Under the pieces are notes generated by a model. That model was not told where the DNA came from. It did not search any database and saw nothing but the letters and a program-made list of their open reading frames with translations. Below, one piece after another: positions 56,301-64,000 of a stretch of 64,000 bases of DNA. The position numbers and the translations under genes are program-made. The first letter of the stretch is position 1. Every line of letters starts with the position of its first letter. The stretch is from Aplidium turbinatum (Eukaryota; Chordata; Ascidiacea; Aplousobranchia; Polyclinidae). The stretch spans positions 7,279,823 to 7,343,822 of the forward strand of contig OU964935.1 of the NCBI GenBank assembly GCA_918807975.1, in the 5' to 3' direction.

Positions 56301-59300
56301 TTGTTCTGATGGCCCTCACATGCAGCAAATGCTTTTTTACGTTGACTCAACATCTCCAGACGTTGAATCGATGTAAACAAGGACTGATTTGCTGGCTGGG
56401 ACCCTTGCCTCAAAACATGAGAAAACTGATGAAGCGTTTAATGACGTAGTATGAAATCATCATGACGTTTGCAATGAAAATAATATACCAAGGTTTACGA
56501 TTACATTATTTAAATGTTAAATTATGTTTACAACTAGGTTGCAAATCAAGCTTGGTTGCTTATCGTATTCAGCCAACAACAATCAATTCGATGCAACTTC
56601 AAACTCCAGCAAATTTCAGTGTTGCATTGTAAAACAACGATGCTTGATTTGATGCACTTTTAAGCTTACAGAACTGAACAATAAGGCGATGTGAAAATCA
56701 AAAAATTTCAAAAAATCAAAAATCGAATTATCACACAGGGTGACTATTGCTATGTAGAGTATTTCTGTAAAATTTCACGCAAAAATATTCAGTAACCTTA
56801 AACATGTAGTCGATTTTGTCCTTGGCATTTCTTGCCAGCACAGAGTTGCCAGGTACAAATTTTTTGAAGAAAAAACTTTGTTTATCTTTTTTAAATTGTA
56901 AAAATTTCCAACTTTAACAACCACAACAACAGTTACATATGACGCGACTGCTAGTTGCCCTTTTAGGTAAAGGCTGGCGGTGTACGGTAAGATATTAAAC
57001 AATCACCTGGCAACCCTATTTTTGCTTGGTCAACAAAAACTGATGATATTAAAGCCTTTTTCACTTCTATCGCAAGAGTACGAATGCACTGTGCATAAGA
57101 TGACACTTTGGTTTTGTTGTAGTAATATGTATTACATAATCACACAACGCACTGCATTAATATTCGATTGTTTTCGCCGAATTACATTTGTTTTTTGACA
57201 GATATAGTAACTGCAACTCTCCAATGGTAGCTTACACATTAACCAACCAACTTTATATGTGCTTGTAAAACGTGCACCAACGAATGAAGAATAAAGACAA
57301 TGAACAAGAAACAGTGGTGAATATCAAAACATTATACTGCAGCCAATGAAAGAAAGTCAGATTTCGTGTCTGCTTTCGGCAAGACCCTACGCGAAGCAAT
57401 TCTCGCCCGAATGAAACCATCCCGTCGTTGATGGCCAGCAACACTTCCACAGCCGTTAGTGACTTCCCAAATGAGACGCTGCACAGCCTGAGTATGGGCA
57501 GGAAAATGAGGGCATTCAAACTTTGTGTTTATCAAACCCTTTAGTTCATCTATGGTCAAGTGTGAAGTAAGGATAGAGTCAGTAAGCGTGGCATGGTCCC
57601 AATCAAAGAGCACAGTGAGTTGGCATCCAAATTTAATTTTGGTTGGGTAAAAGTGCGGACATAAACATCACAAGAGTTACTGCCTTTGCGAATATTTTCT
57701 AACATGTTCACAGAAAAAGATCGCAGAGCAGGATCATCACTGGATACCGGGCATTGTCACATTCAGATGTACCAGGTGCAGCTGGTTCGAAAGGAGAGTC
57801 AATTTTTTCATCAATTGCTACAGAAAACTGCTGTTTTTTTCAGTTCTCTTCCTCTATCACTTGTGACTTCTTTGCTGCAGCGAAATCATCTCCTCGCTGT
57901 TGTTTGAGGCCCTTGAAAAACAAGTGTTTTGTGTGAATGATAAATGTAAAGAACACAAAATAATCCATGTAAATCAGTTCAGTTTGTTTTTATTTCTGAC
58001 TGTCACAACGAAAAACAATATATGCCAAACATAACAAATAATACTCTTTCGGACAAATGGCAGTAAAAATCAGTGATAGTCAAGAAAAATCTTCTCGCCA
58101 TAGCACGACTAGCTTTAGTGAAAGCACAAGCCTGCCTTTACAGACATAGAAATCAGAACATCTGAATCACTTTCCCACGAGGAAATGCTTTAGGAAAACG
58201 AAAAATCCTTAAACCACCTACTATCTAGAGTTGGTTGCACTACATCTGCAATGGTGAAGTGGGGTTGTAGAATTGGCAGTAACCTATTCTCCTTCTTATA
58301 TGGCTCCATTCAACAAATGTTGTTAGAAGAACCATGCCAATGACAACAACTGACCAACCCCAGTAGGCTACACAACATGGGACATGTCTATGCATGACCC
58401 TGTTATCAAAGAATATACTTATAAAAGCCTTACATTTCATAGAAAATTACTAGACAAAAAAGTTTGAACAGATACCGTATCTAAGAACCTACCTTTTTGT
58501 TAACTCTCTTTTGAAGCGTTTTCGTTGTCCTTTTGTCAAGAGGCCCAATTTGGTATTACGGTGCTTCTACTCCATGATAACGTTGGGAGAGGAGAAACCT
58601 CAATTGTTTTAGGAATGCGATCTTCATTTGAAAAGAGAATAGTTAGCTTTTTTTCCAGCTTCCTGAAAAATTAATTCCTTATGAGTGCTCTGTCTCTGTA
58701 AACGTGCAATTAATTATTTCAACACATTAAGGTTTTGAAAAGTGTCTGCTAGTTGGTTATTGTAGCCTACGTGTACTGTTCATTCATGCAAGCTATATGT
58801 TAGTATTTTAAACAACTACCCTTCATCCATACGAAGATATACGAGTTGGTCTATGTTTTATGTCACTACCAAGTTTAATTAAAACCAGTCAGAGAAAAAG
58901 TTGCAGTAATAAAGTACTTGAGAATCACCTTTAACAAAGTACAGAATGCAAGAACATTATCGTAGTGTTGGTAAATCAGCAGTGAGAAGCTCCTTGGAGG
59001 GTCCAATGACAGAACAGCTTTCCATGCTTCTTACTCTCTTTGTAGAACTTTTAGGCATGATTTAACAGTTAGCAATGCTACCCACAACAAGGTCAGCTTT
59101 ATGAACTAAAGATAATATGTGAAGAGATTACAGTATTTTTTGAAAAAAAAACATAGCCCACTTACAGTACACAGAACTAAGAATTTAAGTGCTGAAAACT
59201 TAGTTGTCTGAGCCTTCCGTAATACCATGAACTTTATTAGTGTCATTCTCGAAGCGATATATAAAAAATGAAGAACCACAAACAGCAACTTCACCTGAAT

Positions 59301-62300
59301 AAGCAGTTCTTATTCCAGAAGACCTGATAATTACAGATACTGCCTCTTAGGCCTACAGTACTTTACACAATTTGGAAAACCTAGCCTAAACTAATTTTGA
59401 ACCGAAGCCTGAATGATTATTTAACAACCAAGCATAAAATCATAGCAAACATTTCGGCTGAACACAACTTCTTATCTGAATTTTGCAGCCTTATCTTCAA
59501 TAATCAGCAATTCAGCATCTCAAGCTATAAATCTCTCAGCAGCAGACAGCAATCGCTCGCGCGCGCGTGTGTGCGGCACACAACGCGTTTTCCTTAACTA
59601 GCCATTCAGAGCGCGCTATCTGGATCACGTGGATTGATGCGTTGTGATAGTATTTTTTGTGGAATCATCTTGCAAGAATTAGAAAATACTAACCTTAACA
59701 CGCTTACATGTTTACGGATACTGGATTTTATTGCATAAAACTTCACAAATATACTCTACACAACAGTAGTCACCCTGTGTGATAATTCGATTTTGTCCAT
59801 TCAAATTTCACATCGCCTTACTGAACAAGTATTGCTGAAAATGGAACTAAAAAAATAGCTGAAATTTGTAATACTGAAAATGAACCTTGCAATTGTGTCG
59901 ACTTTCAGAAAGACCTCTTCAAGTGTTGTGTCTGTCAGGCCGTAGCTGGTCACGTTCAAGTCGTCCATCTCAGCAGGAAGGTCGTCGAACAAGCTGTGGA
60001 AGCAACCCTTCCTCGCCGCTTCAAAGGGAAGATTGAACGAGATCTGGTTTGAAGAGTCTGACGTCACAAGGGCTGTGGGTACGTGCCGGTGGACAAATCT
60101 GTTTGAAAAGCAACAACACGAAAATTAGAAAAGCGATGGGACTGATTTTTTGACGTTATTATTTAGATGATGGAATTCTTTGTCAGCGGAATGAGAAAAC
60201 CTCTTCAGAAGCAAAATCTTAGCAGCTTTGCATACTTGTATAGGCTGTGAGCTACTGACGCAGGCCCGATGACCGAAATCGACAGAGTAAAGTTTGTGCT
60301 TGTTGTCTAGATCTAGAGGGTACTCCACCTAAGAATTTTGTTGTTTACACAAAAACACACCCGTGGTGACGGCCAATCGCATCCTTAATGTCTGTCAGGC
60401 ATGACCTGCCACTGCAAAGTGGTCCATTCACCAAATACATTTCCGGATCTCGAACAACTCACTTTGTTACTTTGTCTTTGTCAGGTCCTTCTCTTGTATT
60501 GGATCCTTCAGTGGCGGGAGCTTCGTTGGAAGTTCGATCCGACAGCTGAGAACAACAGGATAAAGCAAAATAACAATACAAATGTTCTTTAATTTAAATG
60601 CTGCAGCTATTGTGCTTTTTTGTACAGCTTGAGTCAATGTAATAATGCAAAAAAAATAAGATAAGTGTTTTTACCAATTTTTTCAAGACCTTTGTATTTC
60701 ACAATATATTAAAATCTTCCAGAATACGATATGAACAAAGTATTGGAGGTATTTTTACCTTTTTAAGCAGAGTAAGGTTGTATCCGTCTCCGTATCTACT
60801 CTTCAAGAAGAGAGAGCTACCGCAGCACTGTAGCTTTCCGTTCGATATGATGGCTATTCGGTCACCTGTACGAAAGACAATGGACCGTTTAAAGAATTGA
60901 GCTTACTAAGGAAAAACAATTACAAAAATTTGGAACTGCGAATAGTTTTGAAGCTTACAAAATGCACTCGGCAGCGCTAACAAGTCTGCTGGCGATATCT
61001 CCATATCTGGGATAGCTACAGCACTATATAAAAACACACATAATTATTATCGTTGCTGTAATGCTAATAAAATTGATGATATTACAATAAAAACTACAGC
61101 TTAAAAACTATATTAGGTTTCAACTCCATTGTTATTGAAAATAACGATTCGACACAAAGTCCTTAAACATAACAACATGGTTGGATAATGGATATGCTAC
61201 CCAGCAAGTCTGCTTCATCCATGTGATGAGTGGAGAGGAGTATGGTCCGTCCTTCCTTGTACTTTATTATCAAGTCCCAGATGGCTCGGCGGGCGTATGG
61301 ATCAATGCCGGCGGTTGGTTCATCCAGGATGACCGTGCGAGATCCGCCAACAAACGCTGCGGGAGAAGTGGTTTATTTTCATCACAATCTGGCAACTCTG
61401 CTTCATAGCGCTTGTGGGTTTTGACCCAGACAGACACACAACTACAGTTGATTTCAATCTACAAAGTTATGACGTGGAAAAGTCTATTTCAACGCCTGAA
61501 AAAACCTTCAACAAGTGATTCTAAGCTTTCACGGTTCGATGACAGCCCTCATGTGCGTTGTACAAGGATAAACGATACAAAAAGAGCCCCATTTGTTTCT
61601 ACAAGGCACTCAACTGCATAAATAAGAATGGCAACCTTGTTGTTAAGACGCGCGGAACCGACAAGCTTGTAAAGTCTGCAAAAGTTGGCTTTTTACATTG
61701 TTTCAACGTTTACTGACGTGGAAACAAGGTAAAAAAGGAAACTTTTGCAAGTTGGAAATAGGCTGAAATAGACGTCCACCAGTATGCTTGGTTTAGTGAG
61801 CTACAGAACCAGATAACAACCCACATTAAGTTCCGAAAAGCAATTTTGCTCATCTAAAAACTTGCAGTAAAAAATTGATTTTGTTTTTGTACCAGCCTAC
61901 CTACCAATAGCTACAGATAACTTCCTCTTCATCCCACCAGACAATGCATTGACCTTGCAATCGCGTTTGTCCAGCAAGCCTACGTCATCTAAAAAGCCAT
62001 CCATCTCCTTCGATAGGGAAGTTGACGAGACGCCCTGAAAAATGGAACTGGGAACGTTTATTCAACATCAAAACACGTTGGATAAACGAAAAGTGCATTT
62101 ATTCGAAATGCTACGTCAACGTTTTTCGAACAAACATTGTTGTGATAAATCATAGTCTGTCTAGAAAAAGAAGATATTTTCTGCAAGTTTCGAAGCATCT
62201 CTACTCGAAATTCGAAAAAAATGCATAGAGCGAGAAACGCAAACATAAAACCCCCAATCCAAGCAAACGTTTCAATAACTCTTATGTTTTATCTTCAGTG

Positions 62301-64000
62301 TTAAAACAGAACTGCAAAAACAGTTCGTGCGGCCAGACGATCTGCACTCATCATGACTCGCATCATGAAAGCTAATAAATTGAACTCCTCAGTCAGTACC
62401 CGAAGCTCTTACCTTCAGCCTGGCATAGAACCACAAGTGTTCCTCTACCGTCAAGACGTCAAACAAGGCGTTGTGCTGCGGGCACATCCCAAGACTCTTA
62501 CGTATGGTCAGCATGTCATGACGTATGTCCGATCCGTATACGTAAGCCGTACCCGAAGTAGGTGGAAACAAACCTGAAGATGAGATTACGGGTCAAAAAA
62601 CAAGGGTTCGATTCCGCCTCTAGGTAATTTTTATTTTTTATTGGGCATTTTGAAGTAGTTTGTCGCTACGATTTTCATTGATGCTGTAAGTCTTAATTAC
62701 TGAAACAGAACTTAGAAATTCCTTACAAGACGAATTTTGAGACGGTTCTGTTCAGAAAATTGTCACAAAAAATAAGTCTTGAAAAAGCAAATGGGGAGCG
62801 AAGTGGCTGCGCTACAAAAAAGCCACATTGATAACGACATTGGGCGTATGCTCGTAGTGAAATCACCTGTTAGAATGGACATGGTGGTTGTCTTTCCCGC
62901 CCCGTTATGGCCCAGGAATGAGGTGATCTGATTTTCGTAAAAATTTACAGACAGATTATCCACGGCCTTCTTGCCGCCTCTCTGGTAGACCTGCAACCGG
63001 AATGGATCAATTTATTGTTACTGATTTTTCTTGCTGCTTTAGTTGTAATGTTTTAGGCTATCCAGGGTGTGGGATCATCATAGAAACAGGCAATAAGCCT
63101 TAATTTTTTTCAAACAACTATTCAAGTCTCAGAAGGTCGTGTCCTTTTACCCTTTCATTGGCTTGTCGATTTTTCTCGATTCTATAGATTAATGACAAAC
63201 AATGCATGAACAAGGACTAAAGGATTTTGAACAGCAGTGTTTAAAACTGTTTCGAAAACTTTATCGAACATGTTTGGGATTCCGACAGATTTTTGGGTGA
63301 TGACCAATAAGATTGATAAATACAGAATGGGACTTTTACCAGGCGCTATAAATTATGGATTAATATCTTGCGTTCTTCAGGTGATTGTGAACTAGACTAT
63401 CACAAGCTGTTGAAATGATAACTACCCTTTTATTTCCGACGTTTCGTAAGTCAGCGCGACTGACTTTATCTAAGAAGGAGGGGGGTAATAGGGTAATAAA
63501 AGTCGTGCTGACTTACGAAACGTCGGAAATAAAAAGGTAGTTATCATTTCAGCATCTTGTGATAGTCTACTCTACAGTCACCGGAAGAACGCAAGAAATT
63601 AATCTATAATGAGTTGGATCGTTACCAAAACCGGCTTATAAAATTAACTTTCCCACTACTACAATAAGTCACACTTTTCTAGCTTGTGAAACAAACAACA
63701 ACAGCCGAAGTAACAGTATTTTAAAAACTGAACGTTTGCAATGTGTTTCGATGTGGCCAGATTAGCACCAGGACAATTCCGCACTGCTGTACACAGAAAC
63801 AAGATCGATGGATCGTGTCGTACGATCGCACTGGAGTGGAACCAAGCCTTATAGAAAGCAGTCACTAAGCGCTTCTTTCCAAAGCAATTCTTCACTGACC
63901 TTGGTCAGTTTCTCAACACTGACACCTAGCTGCAGATGTGTGGGTTCTGGTTCGATGTCAGCGCCACCTTGCGGATCCATGGCTTGTGCTTGGTCGTCCT
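47377..64000 (-). CDS. ABCA-like: ABCA1/4/7-like lipid transporter, 3' two-thirds of gene
   Basis: Full-size ABC subfamily A transporter, moving phospholipid or sterol across the membrane. Exons, all in phase: 64000-63900 (partial), 62990-62867, 62573-62413, 62034-61905, 61356-61201, 60865-60759, 60545-60463, 60098-59886, 56155-55837, 55766-55634, 55415-55297, 54991-54173, 53552-53420, 53120-52853, 52631-52319, 51676-51380, 50780-50669, 50522-50357, 50036-49852, 49529-49324, 48819-48508, 47583-47377 (about 1553 residues). NBD1: Walker [16 protein letters not shown]-loop, LSGGM signature, ILDEPTAG Walker [10 protein letters not shown] switch. Then an acidic regulatory linker, TMD2 ([19 protein letters not shown] start, large Cys-containing ectodomain, five further helices), and NBD2 ([35 protein letters not shown]). 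The tail has VFINFA, matching the VFVNFA motif of ABCA1. TMD1 lies beyond the right edge. Which ABCA1/4/7 member is unresolved. Confidence 0.96.
47656..47850 (+). mobile_element. tRNA-derived SINE, family C, copy 2
   Basis: The A box region is TGGCGCAGTGGATAAGGC and the B box is GGTTCTACTTCC, followed by CTCTACCCAAAGCGTAGTAT and CTGGCCACTCTACTCTTGTT. It is uninterrupted, unlike the copy at 5790. It lies in the last ABCA intron, 73 bp from the final exon. Confidence 0.8.
48990..49133. repeat. 31 bp tandem repeat built on CTGCAG
   Basis: About four and a half units of the type ACTGCAGACTGC, then about 19 bp with CTACTATCAAAG. The two central units differ at only three positions. It lies in the ABCA intron between exons 49529-49324 and 48819-48508. 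Confidence 0.75.
49228..49312. mobile_element. Palindromic MITE, family M1, beside a splice donor
   Basis: CCAGACAGCAAATCAGTTGT and ACATTGATTCAACGTCTACA pair with GACGAATCAATG and GCGACTGATTTGCTTTCCGG. The right edge is about 10 bp from the GT donor (49323-49322) of ABCA exon 49529-49324. Confidence 0.8.
49629..49790 (-). mobile_element. tRNA-derived SINE, family B, copy 2
   Basis: Shares AAGGCAAGGAAGCCAATTTT, AGTGTCTTGCTAAAGACACA and GAGCGGTGTCAAACCGGAAC with the copy at 20155. The tRNA head is shortened. It lies 62 bp from ABCA exon 50036-49852. Confidence 0.7.
50075..50161. mobile_element. Palindromic MITE, family M1
   Basis: CCAGACAGCAAATCAATCGT and ATTGATTCAACGTCTGATGA pair with CGTAGAATCAATG and GGTTGCTTTGCTGTCTGG. 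It begins 38 bp upstream of ABCA exon 50036-49852 (gene strand), in its acceptor region. Confidence 0.8.
51726..51817. mobile_element. Palindromic MITE, family M1
   Basis: CCGGACAGAAAATCTGTCGT and TTACATTGATTCAATGTAAC pair with GACAGATTTGCTGTATGGG and TTGAATCAATGTAAAAAA. It starts 50 bp upstream of ABCA exon 51676-51380 on the gene strand. Confidence 0.8.
53701..53790. mobile_element. Palindromic MITE, family M1
   Basis: CCCCAGACAGCAAAATCCGT through ACATTGATTCAACGTTTTCA, pairing with GACGTTGAAGTAATGTAAAA and ACGATGAATTTTTCTGTCTG. Both terminal CCCC/GGGG are kept. Confidence 0.85.
53985..54100 (+). mobile_element. tRNA-derived SINE, family C, fragment
   Basis: Only the 3' half remains: CTCACGTCATCCTCTACCCA, AATAAATTGGGTGGGCGTAG, ACTGACCACCCTACTATCGT. 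It is the nearest match to the split copy at 5790-7215. It lies in the ABCA intron, 73 bp from the ectodomain exon. Confidence 0.7.
56314..56400. mobile_element. Palindromic MITE, family M1, diverged
   Basis: CCTCACATGCAGCAAATGCT, then TTACGTTGACTCAACATCTC, pairs with GACGTTGAATCGATGTAAAC and GGACTGATTTGCTGGCTGGG. Confidence 0.7.
56841..57018. mobile_element. Probable degraded hAT MITE
   Basis: The left CAGAGTTGCCAGGT and right (reverse complement) AGGGTTGCCAGGTG ends are the same type as the hAT element at 31159-31497. The outermost bases on the right have changed, and I cannot see an 8 bp duplication. Confidence 0.5.
57332..57613 (-). pseudogene. Fragment of a repetitive invertebrate gene family, likely mobile-element derived
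   Basis: An open minus-strand stretch of about 93 codons reads [20 protein letters not shown], then [12 protein letters not shown], then [14 protein letters not shown]. The pattern HTQAVxR, VT, [12 protein letters not shown] is one I know from many uncharacterised, multi-copy proteins of cnidarians and arthropods. It sits inside an ABCA intron on the same strand with no splice signals tying it to ABCA. I do not know its function. Confidence 0.45.
57970..58030 (+). repeat. Interspersed repeat R170, partial copy
   Basis: CAGTTCAGTTTGTTTTTATT and TCTGACTGTC, AAAAACAATATATGCCAAAC match the start of the units at 27781 and 27894. The rest is missing. Confidence 0.55.
60172..60320 (-). mobile_element. 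tRNA-derived SINE, family A, fragment
   Basis: Only the body remains: CATACTTGTATAGGCTGTGA, TGACGCAGGCCCGATGACCG and ATCGACAGAGTAAAGTTTG on the plus strand. It lies in the ABCA intron next to the linker exon at 60545-60463. Confidence 0.65.
61673..61754. mobile_element. Palindromic MITE, M1/M2 type
   Basis: AGTCTGCAAAAGTTGGCTTT and TTACATTGTTTCAACGTTTA pair with GACGTGGAAACAAGGTAAAA and AAGGAAACTTTTGCAAGTTG. Intronic in ABCA. Confidence 0.65.
63352..63610. mobile_element. 259 bp foldback element
   Basis: Two arms of about 105 bp: the left starts ATTATGGATTAATATCTTGC, and the right, reverse complemented, starts ATTATAGATTAATTTCTTGC. Both contain TTCCGACGTTTCGTAAGTCA. They flank a centre of about 50 bp. 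The arms agree at roughly nine of ten positions. No coding frame and no clear target duplication. It lies in the ABCA intron between exons 64000-63900 and 62990-62867. Confidence 0.8.

Larger units (their letters stand above)
56156..59885. other. Largest visible ABCA intron
   Basis: 3.7 kb between the end of NBD1 and the regulatory linker. Contents: M1 MITE (56314-56400), a probable degraded hAT (56841-57018), a fragment of a repetitive gene family (57332-57613, minus), a partial R170 repeat (57970-58030), and a GC-alternating run near 59538. I see no host gene inside. Confidence 0.6.

Overview
The window is animal nuclear DNA: AT-rich, with GT-AG introns of about 70 bp to 3.7 kb, tRNA-derived SINEs, a LINE, an LTR retrotransposon and many small DNA transposons. 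The gene families point to a bilaterian, and the compact introns and gene styles suggest a marine invertebrate deuterostome such as an ascidian. The species call is inference only.

Four host genes can be rebuilt exon by exon, with reading phase checked at every junction. (1) At 358-7842 (+) lies the 3' part of a membrane-type matrix metalloproteinase: catalytic domain, Thr/Pro hinge, four-bladed hemopexin domain, transmembrane helix and cytoplasmic tail. (2) At 10685-13079 (-) is a complete four-exon, 181-residue tetraspan protein of the claudin/PMP22/EMP type, convergent with the MMP. (3) At 20986-29704 (-), perhaps starting at 30242, is the mitochondrial aspartate/glutamate carrier aralar/citrin (SLC25A12/13): EF-hand half, then six-helix carrier half, 15 secure exons. 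(4) At 47377-64000 (-) is the 3' two-thirds of an ABCA1/4/7-like lipid transporter: NBD1, regulatory linker, TMD2 with its large extracellular domain, NBD2 and C-terminal tail in 22 exons, running off the right edge. The genes have unrelated roles (pericellular proteolysis, junction/membrane organisation, malate-aspartate shuttle, lipid export), so the locus is ordinary genomic neighbourhood rather than a pathway cluster.

The space between aralar and ABCA (30.3-47.3 kb) is a graveyard of mobile elements. It holds SINEs, a hAT MITE, a decayed LINE with a SINE inside, a 6.4 kb Ty3/Gypsy element with identical 182 bp LTRs and a 5 bp target duplication, and a pogo/Tigger remnant. Inside the Gypsy element sits an ISL2EU/Harbinger-like DNA transposon, which itself carries a hAT MITE. 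Short palindromic MITEs with a GATTCAACGTCT core are scattered through the introns of all the larger genes.

The most unusual signal is a recurrent insertion of the pentamer GCCTA (or its complement) next to TA. It makes TAGCCTA/TAGGCTA heptamers and TAGGCCTA octamers far more often than base composition predicts. At five places in decayed transposon reading frames, removing exactly those bases restores the expected protein.
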